DNA of 64,000 nucleotides from UBA6623 sp965248235 (lineage in GTDB: Bacteria; Acidobacteriota; Terriglobia; Bryobacterales; UBA6623), in assembly GCA_965248235.1 (NCBI GenBank), contig CBDFIU010000005.1, forward strand, positions 1,178,001 through 1,242,000. The letters run 5' to 3'. Below are positions 7,517 to 14,959 of the stretch, in pieces (the stretch's first letter is position 1; each line of letters opens with the position of its first letter). The notes below the pieces were generated by a model. That model was not told the DNA's origin. It made no database searches and saw nothing but the letters and a program-made list of their open reading frames with translations. A program made the position numbers and the translations under genes.

Positions 7517-7983
7517 CGAAACACCCCTCGCTGCGGCCAGTGTCAATCGCGGCCGAGCTGGCGGCGCATCACGAAGGGTTGTCGCTCGACCCCTACCACG
7601 ACCCGGTCGGGTTCCCGACGATCGGCTACGGGCATCTGCTGAGCCGCGAGAAGGACGCCGACCTGTCGCGGTTCGAGCCGCTGGCCGACGAGGACGCGGC
7701 GCGGCGGCTTCTGGAGAAGGATCTTGGGGTAGCCGCCGGGGCGGTCGGAAATCTGATCCACGTTCCCTTGACGGAGGAACAGGAGGCGGCGCTGATCGAC
7801 TTCGCGTTCAACTGCGGCGCGGGGAATCTCCAGGCCTCCACACTGCGGAGGGTGATCAACCGCGAGGAACACGATGAAGCCCCCCGGCAGTTCCGGCGCT
7901 GGGTGTGGGCCGGAGGACGAAAGCTGGGCGGGCTGATACGCCGCCGGAGAGAGGAAGCCGTGCTGTACGCGGCGGGAATGTAA
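7513..7983 (+). CDS. Endolysin, GH24 (T4-type) lysozyme
   Basis: 156 aa. The catalytic triad of phage-type lysozymes is visible: the Glu of HHEGLSLDPYHD, the Asp eight residues further, and the Thr in FPTIGYGH. The C-terminal half has DFAFNCGAGNLQASTLRR, the second conserved block. No signal peptide or SAR segment is seen, so export would need a holin. It hydrolyses peptidoglycan at the end of a lytic cycle. Length matches single-domain family members. Confidence 0.9.
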   Translation: MTKHPSLRPVSIAAELAAHHEGLSLDPYHDPVGFPTIGYGHLLSREKDADLSRFEPLADEDAARRLLEKDLGVAAGAVGNLIHVPLTEEQEAALIDFAFNCGAGNLQASTLRRVINREEHDEAPRQFRRWVWAGGRKLGGLIRRRREEAVLYAAGM

Positions 7984-7987
7984 CACC

Positions 7988-9088
7988 ATGCCTTCGCACT
8001 ATGATCGCAATGTCTCGGGGCGGGCAAGAACCGCCACTCCCAGCCAGGCGGGCCGGCCGGCGGTACGCTCCGCCATTCCGCAACCCCGCTCGCCGCTGAA
8101 CCCGCAACGGCTGACCACCCCGCAGCCCCAGATGCCGCTTCCGAGCGAGCGGGTACGCTCGATTGTGGAGACCGACAGCCCGCTGATGCGGCAGGCGGCG
8201 ACCCAGGGCAAGCAATACGCACACCGCCGCGGCCTGCTCAACAGCTCGCTCGCTGCGGGAGCCGCCCAGAACTCGCTTCTGGCGCATGCCTTCCCGATGG
8301 CGCAGGCGGACACGAGCGCCGCCCTTCAGGGCCGCTCGCTCGACATCAACCGCCAGCAGGCCGACGACGCCTGGCAACAAAGTCTTATCGACTATGCCTT
8401 GAACCGTGACCGCTTCATCAGCGACACGGACCTCCGCAACCGGCAGCTGAAGTTGACCGACCGCATCAACACGGGACGCTTGGATCTCGACCGGAGCCGG
8501 CTGGGCCTGGACAGGGAATTGGGGACCCGCAACCTCGATCTGGGCTTCGACCGGCTGGGCATGGACAGGGAGTTGGGCGCCCGGCGACTCGATCTCGAAA
8601 GCCGCGGCCTCGATCTGGGCTACGACCAGCTGGCACAGAACCGAAGGCAGGCCAGCTACAACACCTACGCGGGGATGTACGGGGCGCTGCTGAACAACCC
8701 CAACATCGACAAAGATACCCGCAGCGAATACATGCTGTCGCTCCGGAAGTTCCTGGAGGAAATGGAGGAGGGCGAGGGCGAGCTGGATAACACACCGACG
8801 GTGGATCCCGACGGGGATGCCGCCGCAGGAGCCGAAACCGCGCCCGGAGGGCCGCCACAGGAGCCGCCGCCGGAACAGCCGCCGCCGGCACGACAGCAGC
8901 CGCCGGCACGACAGCAGCCGCCGGCACAACAGCAGCCGGCAGCGCCCCCCCCGCCTGCTCAGCAGCCTGCGCCCGCTCCGGCAACGATCCCGCCACCCGG
9001 AGATCCAGGCTGGAATTCGATTCCAACTCCGGGCGGTGTTCCGAACTGGGACTGGATTCCTTACCACAGCAGATACATATTCGTGTAG
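7988..9088 (+). CDS. Virion-type protein with LDR repeats and Pro/Gln tail
   Basis: 366 aa. The block QAATQGKQYAHRRGLLNSSLAAGAAQNSLLAHAFPMAQADTSAAL is a motif (RGL.NSS.A...A) I know from phage structural proteins encoded near internal virion proteins. The middle (residues 130-220) has degenerate repeats of RLDLDR / LGLDREL / DLGYD, probably helical. The last 110 residues are Pro/Gln/Ala-rich with tandem PPARQQ units. Unit B has a different repeat content (376 aa). Structural or ejection role is inferred. Confidence 0.6.
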   Translation: MPSHYDRNVSGRARTATPSQAGRPAVRSAIPQPRSPLNPQRLTTPQPQMPLPSERVRSIVETDSPLMRQAATQGKQYAHRRGLLNSSLAAGAAQNSLLAHAFPMAQADTSAALQGRSLDINRQQADDAWQQSLIDYALNRDRFISDTDLRNRQLKLTDRINTGRLDLDRSRLGLDRELGTRNLDLGFDRLGMDRELGARRLDLESRGLDLGYDQLAQNRRQASYNTYAGMYGALLNNPNIDKDTRSEYMLSLRKFLEEMEEGEGELDNTPTVDPDGDAAAGAETAPGGPPQEPPPEQPPPARQQPPARQQPPAQQQPAAPPPPAQQPAPAPATIPPPGDPGWNSIPTPGGVPNWDWIPYHSRYIFV

Positions 9089-9092
9089 GCCG

Positions 9093-9515
9093 ATGATCCG
9101 CCCGGCGGTATTTGGTGACGAGCAGGCCATCGCCGACCTGTTGCACTCGAAGACAGGCGGCAAGTCGCACCCGAGAATTTGCCTCAGCCGCGCCCATGAA
9201 TGCGTGAGGCGCTCGCGGAAATGGCAGCAAGACAGCAAGGTCTATTGTCTGGTGTCGGAGGACGAGGGCGGGATCGGCGGTTTCCTCTACGCCCAGGAGG
9301 TCGAGGCGTTCGAGTTATGCCCGAACATCGTGTTCCTGGAAGTGATCTATCTGGCCGGAACGGCCTGCGCGGTCCCGCTGCTTCGGGAGCTGCGGGCCGG
9401 GAGCCACCGCAGGATCCACGTACCGGCGTGGGCCTCGCTGACGCCGTTGCCGGCGTTCGAAAGGCTGCTGGCTCCGCTCGAGCCGCGGCTGGCCGGAGTG
9501 GTGTATGAGATTTAA
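9093..9515 (+). CDS. GNAT-like acetyltransferase-related protein
   Basis: 140 aa. MIRPAVFGDEQAIADLL at the N terminus and the alternation of strands and helices (CLVSEDEGGIGGFLYAQEV; NIVFLEVIYLAG) follow the GNAT layout. The acetyl-CoA loop Q/RxxGxG is not clear, so catalysis is uncertain. Similar proteins occur among phage structural genes. It overlaps the next start by 11 bp. Confidence 0.45.
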   Translation: MIRPAVFGDEQAIADLLHSKTGGKSHPRICLSRAHECVRRSRKWQQDSKVYCLVSEDEGGIGGFLYAQEVEAFELCPNIVFLEVIYLAGTACAVPLLRELRAGSHRRIHVPAWASLTPLPAFERLLAPLEPRLAGVVYEI

Positions 9516-9762
9516 AGCGAAACCCTGGGAGCTAGTCTTCGACTTGCTAAGCAAGTGGGTAGTAGGCCGAGACTTTAAGGCCAACCTTGAGGCTCAGGGG
9601 AAGAAGATCGAGGCTCAGGGGAAGGAATTGGAAAGCAGGCTAAGCGCCCTAGAAGCAGAGATCATCTGGAGGGCGCCAACGCTTGAAGAGGCCAGGCGGA
9701 TTTATGATGGCTTCCGGGCTGCGGCACAAATGCGCCAACAGGTAAAAGGCAATGGCTTCTGA
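9505..9762 (+). CDS. Coiled-coil protein with 7-residue repeats (short form)
   Basis: 85 aa. After MRFKAKPWELVFDLLSKWVVG come two copies of the heptad LEAQGKK/IEAQGKE, then LSALEAEIIWRAPTLEEARRIY. The unit B homologue (44300-44734) has four heptads and a longer C terminus, so the protein changes by whole 21-bp units. Looks like a coiled-coil spacer. Function unknown. Confidence 0.5.
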   Translation: MRFKAKPWELVFDLLSKWVVGRDFKANLEAQGKKIEAQGKELESRLSALEAEIIWRAPTLEEARRIYDGFRAAAQMRQQVKGNGF

Positions 9763-10210
9763 ACACGACTTCGATTGGGTCACGGCCCAATACAATTGCT
9801 CCTTGCCTGTCCAGTTCTCCCTGCTTCAACAATCGGCCGAGAAGAGCGTCGCCGTAAGAAAAGAGGTCTTTGGCGGAGCGCCTCTCGACAGGCTCAGGTT
9901 CGAGGAAATCTCCGATGCAGCGTTTTCCGTAACCTTGGCGTCCCGGCACTATCCGAAGACCGTCGTCTTCTGCTTGCTCGAAGACCACATCGATGTCGTG
10001 AAGGTTGAAGATAACAACAGAAGCACCATGTTCAAGGTCACGCTGGAGCTTAACGGCGAGGGCGAGTGCGTATTCCAGATTGACGGCGCCGGGGAATTCC
10101 TGCGCTGGCAGGTAGCCAGGAGAGCGCTACAGGGACTGTTTTTCGGGGAGTACCTCCGTAAAGCCGAGTTCCTTCAGTGCCGCATCAAGCACGCCACGGT
10201 CGATGCATGA
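9752..10210 (+). CDS. FDWV-family small protein, paralogue 2
   Basis: 152 aa, related to the protein at 7034-7444 through FDWVTAQYNC and the C-terminal LQGLFFGEY. Its last 84 bp overlap, on the opposite strand, a HicB-type remnant, and residues after GEYLRKAEFLQ are probably the antisense of that remnant, so the C terminus is not native. This gene is missing in unit B, where the corresponding junction lies inside the gene at 44300. Confidence 0.5.
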   Translation: MASEHDFDWVTAQYNCSLPVQFSLLQQSAEKSVAVRKEVFGGAPLDRLRFEEISDAAFSVTLASRHYPKTVVFCLLEDHIDVVKVEDNNRSTMFKVTLELNGEGECVFQIDGAGEFLRWQVARRALQGLFFGEYLRKAEFLQCRIKHATVDA

Positions 10211-10375
10211 CTCAAACCACAGCTCAACCGCCTCTCTGAGCGATTCCAGGGCCCGTTTTTTGGTGGAAGCCTGGGTCATCACATCAATCGCTGGACACCA
10301 GACTAGCCATTGCTGCCCATCTCTGCGGAACCAAGGCTGGAGTTTGACGCTGTAAGGGTAGCGCCCAGAATCGTG
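10127..10375 (-). pseudogene. HicB-type antitoxin remnant
   Basis: Minus-strand frame ending at TAG 10127 reads GRYPYSVKLQPWFRRDGQQW, CPAIDVMTQASTKKRALES and LREAVELWFESCIDRGVL, a HicB-like antitoxin fold with the usual CPAIDVxTQG and REAVELWxE blocks. No start codon is available: the frame begins after TAG within an inverted repeat (10355-10372). No HicA partner is next to it. A related C-terminal piece occurs in unit B at 44697. Confidence 0.6.
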
Positions 10376-10485
10376 CGAATTTATACGCTAAGCCTTTCGC
10401 TTCGCACGAGACTGCGGTTGAGCTGGTACTCGCCGTAGAGGAGGACGTTGTCCCACCCGATCGGGCGGATTCTGGGCGCTACCCT
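10355..10485. repeat. 18-bp inverted repeat with nested hairpin
   Basis: AGGGTAGCGCCCAGAATC at 10355-10372 returns as its exact reverse complement at 10468-10485. Just inside the first arm GTGCGAA (10373) pairs with TTCGCAC about 25 bp later. The loop also contains a minus-strand fragment reading RPIGWDNVLLYGEYQLNR. The structure truncates the HicB remnant and is absent from unit B, so it may be a small inserted palindromic element. Confidence 0.45.
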
Positions 10486-10534
10486 GATGAGTAGCCGCAC
10501 TGCCCGGCGCCTGCTTGAACGCGGTGAATGCAGG

Positions 10535-11095
10535 TTAGCTCTGTCGGATCGCGGGAAGGATCTCGACGACGTCGGCTAAGGGATCGTCGGCGGGATTGGT
10601 CAAGCGGTTGCACCGGCCGTAGAGAGTCTGCTCGCGAGCGTCAACGAACGCGTCTTTCAGGAAGGGGCTCGCCGTGGTCTGGAAATACTCTTGCGGAGTG
10701 GAGACATAGGAGATACCGTACTCGGCCAGAATGGAGCCCAGTGGTTTTCGGTTTCGCGTAATCTCCGGCAAGGCTTCGGCCGGAAAGCGATCCAAGTAGA
10801 TCTTGATGGCACCAGCCTCGACAGGAATTCGGTCAGGACCCGCCGTCAGCACGACTTGGCGGTACAGGACGTTTCCCTTGCGCCGGACGGTGAGGGGCCG
10901 GAGTATGATCGGAAGGCCCCAGTACCCGGCCAGCGTACCCGTCATGTCCTTTTCATGCACGAGCAGGGAGCGGAAGGGTTCGGGAATATCCTCCGGCTCG
11001 ACGGGTTCGATTTCGCGTATGATCGCGGGCGAAGAAGGATCCTCCGACTGAAGGCGACTGAGGGTCACGACGATGTCTTCGAAGGATTCGGGCAT
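10535..11095 (-). CDS. UbiC/chorismate-lyase-like protein (tentative)
   Basis: 186 aa, minus strand. The central part RRKGNVLYRQVVLTAGPDRIPVEAG, then IKIYLDRFPAEALPEI and PLGSILAEYGISY, follows the chorismate-lyase fold pattern (R-x-V-x-L ... E-A/G ... LP ... PLG-x-iL). It is a stand-alone cargo gene with no ubiquinone genes around. Absent from unit B. The call rests on pattern only; a hypothetical protein is the safe alternative. Confidence 0.4.
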   Translation of the reverse strand: MPESFEDIVVTLSRLQSEDPSSPAIIREIEPVEPEDIPEPFRSLLVHEKDMTGTLAGYWGLPIILRPLTVRRKGNVLYRQVVLTAGPDRIPVEAGAIKIYLDRFPAEALPEITRNRKPLGSILAEYGISYVSTPQEYFQTTASPFLKDAFVDAREQTLYGRCNRLTNPADDPLADVVEILPAIRQS

Positions 11096-11100
11096 CGCTC

Positions 11101-11220
11101 TCAGTGGATCTTGGGAGGGCTCTCGCTTCTTTCTCGCTCCCTGAACTCGAGGATCGCCAGCTTCTGGTTGGCGAGGTCCTGCGAACGAGTGGAGACGCGG
11201 AGGTAGGCGACGGTTTTCAA
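11101..11220 (-). pseudogene. Serine recombinase (resolvase) N-terminal remnant
   Basis: 40 codons on the minus strand beginning at TTG 11220: LKTVAYLRVSTRSQDLANQK then LAILEF, which is the start of a resolvase/invertase catalytic domain with the active-site Ser in RVSTRSQD. After LEF the sequence becomes low complexity and stops. Only the first quarter of the catalytic domain survives, so it is inactive. It marks past insertion of another mobile element in this hot spot. Confidence 0.6.
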
Positions 11221-11239
11221 GGCGGCGTCCAAGAAAAGG

Positions 11240-11473
11240 TCAAATGGGGTCTATTTCGGCCGTGAGATGAAGTGGATTTGTTCGAAAGGCTTGGACCTGC
11301 TTCACGAGGAATGGTTTGAGGCGGAACCGTTCGTACCCTGCTTTCAACGCATCATCGTATGCACTGAAGAAATCGATGACATCAGATTCATGTATCAGGA
11401 CGTACTTGCCTTCCCGATCGGACCATTCTTCCAGGTTTTTCTGGTAGGTTGCGAGTTCTTGTTCCAGTACCAT
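11240..11473 (-). CDS. Small conserved hypothetical protein (DUF5678-like)
   Basis: 77 aa: MVLEQELATYQKNLEEW, GKYVLIHESDVIDFFSAYDD, ALKAGYERFRLKPFLVKQVQ. The pattern of GKYVxI...YDDALxAGYExFGxxPFLVKQI is that of a small protein common in acidobacteria and planctomycetes. It is complete, with start and stop. Function unknown; cargo in the hot spot of unit A only. Confidence 0.55.
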   Translation of the reverse strand: MVLEQELATYQKNLEEWSDREGKYVLIHESDVIDFFSAYDDALKAGYERFRLKPFLVKQVQAFRTNPLHLTAEIDPI

Positions 11474-11606
11474 GGTGCCCTCGATTCTATGCCATCAAAA
11501 TATCCGCAAACTTCAATCGCTTGGGGTTGCCAGGGAACCCGTGGGGCTTAAGTTTCACGCTCGGCCAGCAGTGTCATTGTAACCGACGACAGTCTGGAAA
11601 GCCCCC

Positions 11607-12422
11607 CTACTCGAAATCCACCATCGATTCAGCCCCAAACTTGCGGCAGCTGGTCCACTCGATGTAATCGATATGGAATTTCTTGGGGTGGCGGTAAGCC
11701 CAGCGCGAGCGCGCGGGCAGCAGGTGGAGCTTCCCGCCGATCGGCACGTAGCCGTAGTCGATGCTGTGGGAGGCTTGCTGGTAGGGATAGTCGGACGGTA
11801 TACCCAGCATCTCGCGGGCGTCGTAGCGTAGCACGCGGCCCGTCGCCTTGTCGATCGAGACCAGGCCACTGAAGCTGACGTTAATCCGTTTGCGTCCAGC
11901 TCTTAAGTTGTAACCGTAGCGGCGGTTCACAACCTCCATGCGGAAGACGGCCACTTCGCGTCCGCCAATGACGTCGTCACCCGAGCGGGTGAACACGGCC
12001 CGGGCATCGGGCCGGAATAGTTCGTAAAGTGAGCTCCCGAATTCGCCGTAGCTGGCGATCTCCCTGAAGTCTTTTTTGGAACGGCGGCCGTTGATGGTGA
12101 CGTTGCGGTGAGACTCGCGCCTGTCGACGAACTGGACTTCGGAGGTGACCTCGCGGTACTGCCGCCAGCGGGAGTCTGGGCCATCTTTCAACCACCCACA
12201 GCGGCTGGTCTGGGTGCAGACGAAGTTGGGGAGGTTGTCGGTGTAAGCGAGCGCGACACGCCGGGCGCGCTCGATCAGCATTATGTCTTGCTGGACCGGA
12301 GTGAGAGGGGATCGTTCGGGAACGGCAGTCGTGGGCGGCTTGACGACCGCCGCGCTGAAGTCCTGCGCGAGACCAGCTACGGCCACGGCCACGCCAACGA
12401 CAACCAGCCGGAGAGCGGTCAT
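11607..12422 (-). CDS. Secreted hypothetical protein, Solibacter-type LPNFVCT family
   Basis: About 271 aa from ATG 12422, which has GGAGGTCC upstream; an in-frame ATG 27 bp earlier has none. MTALRLVVVGVAVAVAGLAQ is a signal peptide. The mature part has LAYTDNLPNFVCTQTSR, FVDRRESHRNVTINGR, FGSSLYELFRPDA, VSIDKATGRVLRYDAREM and IDYIEWTSCRKFGAES, which I know as a lineage-specific family of acidobacteria. It is host-type cargo; the unit B homologue is at 47251-48069 with a truncated third copy at 46642. Function unknown. Confidence 0.65.
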   Translation of the reverse strand: MTALRLVVVGVAVAVAGLAQDFSAAVVKPPTTAVPERSPLTPVQQDIMLIERARRVALAYTDNLPNFVCTQTSRCGWLKDGPDSRWRQYREVTSEVQFVDRRESHRNVTINGRRSKKDFREIASYGEFGSSLYELFRPDARAVFTRSGDDVIGGREVAVFRMEVVNRRYGYNLRAGRKRINVSFSGLVSIDKATGRVLRYDAREMLGIPSDYPYQQASHSIDYGYVPIGGKLHLLPARSRWAYRHPKKFHIDYIEWTSCRKFGAESMVDFE

Positions 12423-12543
12423 GGGAAGGACCTCCACCATCCACAGCATACACCCCTGTTGACGCTCTCTCGCCCGCAGCCGTTACCCGGCACAAGTTCT
12501 TGAGCACTTTGTTCGTGTTTCTCTGGCGCCGGAAGGGTGCCGG

Positions 12544-12600
12544 TTGTACAATGAAGTCTGGAACATAAACGGCTTGTTTTGTTTTTGTTCTCAGACAAGG
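12544..12600 (+). promoter_or_regulatory. Repeated promoter-like leader box (copy A2)
   Basis: Second occurrence of the box at 5471: TACAAT, GAACATAAA, T-rich tract, TTTTTGTTC. Similarity continues for another 40 bp (CTTCTTTAGCT). It lies between the leftward cargo and the rightward virion-type genes, where a promoter for the latter is needed. Here the sequence after GAACATAAA is ACG, not ATG, so no protein starts in the box. Confidence 0.45.
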
Positions 12601-12708
12601 CTTAATCTGCTTCTTTAGCTTTCGAGAGGCGTGACGCCTGGGAGGTGTGCTTTCTTCAAACGGATATTCAAGGGTATCGGTAGATTCCTCAAGAAGACCG
12701 GCAAGGCC

Positions 12709-13455
12709 ATGAAGAGGGTCTGGCCGATCGCGCTGGCGGCGACCGCCATCTTCTTCACCACGGGGGCGGCGTTCGGCCTGATGAGCTGGGGGAAAGTTGC
12801 GTCTACCCTTGTCACCAAGGTCGGCATCAAGGGCACGCTCGGCAAGGTACTTACGGGCTCGATAGCCGGTTCGGGCTGGGGAGCGGCAATCGGAGGCGGC
12901 GTCTCGGCGGCGACGGGAGGCAGCTTCACCGAAGGCGCCCGTAGCGGTGCACTGAGCGGCGCTATCACGGGCGGCCTCGCCGGCGCTGCCGGCTGGACGC
13001 CGGGAGTAAAACCTAGCTCTACATCTGAGGCTAGCGCCAAGGCCGTCAATACTGCTGTCAGAACTGGTGAGCAACCCACTGGAGGCGGCAACTCCCTCAT
13101 CGACTTCCTGAAGAACCCCGTCGTTGCGGGCAACCTGATATCGGGAGTGGGCAAGGGCATTGGCACGGCTGCTGCCGCGAGAACCCAGGCCGAGATGGCC
13201 GCGGCGGAGCGGCAGGCGTTTGATGACCGTCTGGCCCAGCTCAGCGACAACTACCGCGTGAGCCGCGAGGCGCTGGGCCTACCGCCTCTTGAGCAGCCCG
13301 CTCCGCAGGTAGCCGTGCCGGATGTGGCGCAGGCGGTGCAGGTCGACCCGCTGCAAATTTCCGCAGGCGGGCCGCTCAGCCCAGCCGAGGAGATGCGGCG
13401 ACGGGCGCGGCAATACCCCAACTCGCTGGTGGCGCGCGGATTGGGAGTAGGGTAA
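12709..13455 (+). CDS. Glycine-zipper virion-type protein
   Basis: About 248 aa from ATG 12709. A hydrophobic helix (VWPIALAATAIFFTTGAAF) is followed by glycine-zipper sequence (GAAIGGGVSAATGG, GALSGAITGGLAGAAGW), a feature of phage internal/ejection proteins that insert in membranes. The C-terminal part is helical and ends GLGVG directly before the next GTG. An upstream GTG at 12631 is in frame here, but unit B lacks one base there and its only start is TTG 48355, so the downstream start is preferred although GGAGGTG lies further up. Start uncertain. Confidence 0.55.
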   Translation: MKRVWPIALAATAIFFTTGAAFGLMSWGKVASTLVTKVGIKGTLGKVLTGSIAGSGWGAAIGGGVSAATGGSFTEGARSGALSGAITGGLAGAAGWTPGVKPSSTSEASAKAVNTAVRTGEQPTGGGNSLIDFLKNPVVAGNLISGVGKGIGTAAAARTQAEMAAAERQAFDDRLAQLSDNYRVSREALGLPPLEQPAPQVAVPDVAQAVQVDPLQISAGGPLSPAEEMRRRARQYPNSLVARGLGVG

Positions 13456-14175
13456 GTGCCGGTCCATCAAGGCAACGGAGGATCGCTGCTGGCAGCTGCC
13501 GGAGTGCGGCCGGGGATGAGTCCGCCGGCGCAGGGAGCGCCCGCGGCAGGTCCGCCAGGCCGGCCCGCAAGGCCCACTCCCGGAGCGCAGCAGCCCACCG
13601 CCGGAGCCGATGTCGACGAGCGCCAGTTGGCGCGCTTCTCCGACATGGCCTACCAGCTGATCTACGGCGGCAAGACGCAGGATGGTGAAGCGAGCCCAGC
13701 CATCTTGAAGATGCTGCGTACAGGCGGACAACAGCAAGGCGGGCCGCGGCAGGCCCAGGGTCCGGGAGGCCCTGTCGACGCGCTGGCGCACACCGCCGCC
13801 GCGGTCGGATCGCGGGTGGCCGAGGCGGGAGGGGCCAAGGACGGAGCGGTGGTGTTCATGGGCACGATGGACGTGCTGGGCGAGTTGGCGTCGGTGGCCG
13901 CGGCAGCGGGCCTCTACGACTATTCGCAGGAGGAAATCGACTCCGCCGCGCCGAGAGCGGCTGAGCTGTTGTACGGCAAGACGGCGAAGCTCGGTATCTG
14001 GAACCAGCAGGAGATCGAGCAGGAGTTCGCGGGCTTGCTCGAAGCCAACGCCGACGGCTCGCTGGAGCGGAACCTGGCCGAGGTTGCCGCTGTTGCGGGG
14101 CAGCCGGGGCAGCAGGGGCAGCCGGGGCAAGGCGCGGCGCCGATGCCGCCGGCCGGGCGAGGGATTGTATCGTGA
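13456..14175 (+). CDS. Virion-type hypothetical protein
   Basis: 239 aa from GTG 13456, abutting the previous stop. Low-complexity Pro/Ala/Gly N terminus (residues 20-55), then a folded segment with QLARFSDMAYQLIYGG, GAVVFMGTMDVLGELASVAA and AAELLYGKTAKLGIWNQQEI. The arrangement and position between glycine-zipper protein and giant protein match internal-virion genes of podovirus-like phages. No enzymatic motif. Overlaps the next gene by 4 bp. Confidence 0.55.
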   Translation: MPVHQGNGGSLLAAAGVRPGMSPPAQGAPAAGPPGRPARPTPGAQQPTAGADVDERQLARFSDMAYQLIYGGKTQDGEASPAILKMLRTGGQQQGGPRQAQGPGGPVDALAHTAAAVGSRVAEAGGAKDGAVVFMGTMDVLGELASVAAAAGLYDYSQEEIDSAAPRAAELLYGKTAKLGIWNQQEIEQEFAGLLEANADGSLERNLAEVAAVAGQPGQQGQPGQGAAPMPPAGRGIVS

Positions 14176-14307
14176 GCCTGATCGCATACGCCTTCGGCGG
14201 CGCCCTTGAGGGGGCGGGCAAGGGCTTGGCCAAGGTCGGCGAGCACCGCCGGCGCATGGAGGGCGAGCGGCTGCGGGAGGCGTTTTGGGAGAAGCAGAAC
14301 GAGTTGG
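14172..14307 (+). pseudogene. Virion-type protein, N-terminal part cut by inversion
   Basis: MSLIAYAFGGALEGAGKGLA... to FWEKQNEL is the start of the protein that is complete in unit B at 49896-50600. After residue 45 the plus-strand frame becomes the antisense of the C-terminal half, which lies on the minus strand at 14334-14957. The gene is thus split by an inversion and no full product can be made in this orientation. Confidence 0.7.
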
Positions 14308-14957
14308 ATGGCGGCCTGCTTGCCCGCGCCGCCTCATCTCGGACTGTAGCGCTTTCTTCCGGGCCACAGCCTCCCGCCCTGATTGGTCAGGGAGGATGGA
14401 GGGTCCCCGATAGGTACCGGGTGTCCGCGTTGTTCCAACCGATCCCGGACATCTTCGAGCGGGATGTTTTCGGTTTCCGCCAACTGATTGATATCGGCCC
14501 ATGACGCCGGTACCTGGTAGGGTAATCGCTTGTAGGTATCCCAATAGTTCATCCAGTAGTCGAACGTGGGAAGGTCGAGTTTCTTCTCGCCGGTATTCTC
14601 GTCGATTACGGTGAGATGTTTCTCTACCCATTCTTCTACGGCTTTACGCTCATTTCTTTTGGCCTCGGCCTCGTCAGCCGCCTGCTTTGCTCTCGCCTTG
14701 GAGCGCACCGCAGCCAATTGAGCATCCCGCCGTTTTGTTTGCGCCTCCAGCTCTTTCCCTCGCAGGTCGATTTCTTGTTGCCGCAGGCCTCGGTTCTGCT
14801 CGCCCTCTTCCTTCCGCTGGGCTATGTCCTCCTTGCGCCAGTCCGCCTGGGTCCCCAGTCGATGGGAGACCAGCGCCGCCTGATGCGCCCGGTTGTCCTT
14901 GGCTAACGTTTCCCGGTGTTCCCGCTCCTCCCCGGCCAGATCGCTCTGCTGCTGCAT
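14308..14957. other. Inverted 650-bp segment
   Basis: In unit B one reads N-terminal part, C-terminal part, stop TGA, then the start of the giant gene, all on the plus strand. In unit A the C-terminal part (with its ...WPGRKRYSPR end and TGA at 14334) is on the minus strand. Flipping 14308-14957 would restore KQNEL-MQQQSDLAGEEREH. The junctions carry only a short inverted match (TTGCCCG at 14320 and its complement near 14960). The inversion also removes the start codon of the giant gene. Confidence 0.65.
14334..14957 (-). pseudogene. C-terminal half of virion-type protein, inverted
   Basis: Reads MQQQSDLAGEEREHRETLAK..., a long charged helix, then a folded end with LPTFDYWMNYWDTYKRLPYQ and WADINQLAETENIPLEDVRD and the final RKRYSPR. 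The last 100 residues align with the unit B protein (WNDIKVTAEAEGISLEEARD; GRKRYSYSPR). Part of the gene starting at 14172. Confidence 0.65.
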
Positions 14958-14959
14958 CT

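Noticed and set aside
10385..10500. Minus-strand fragment RPIGWDNVLLYGEYQLNR as an outer-membrane protein gene
   Set aside because: Too short to assign; lies within the loop of an inverted repeat.
14687..14957. N-terminal extension of the giant ORF (MLSPWSAPQPIEH...)
   Set aside because: It is antisense to the inverted C-terminal half of the neighbouring gene and absent from unit B.
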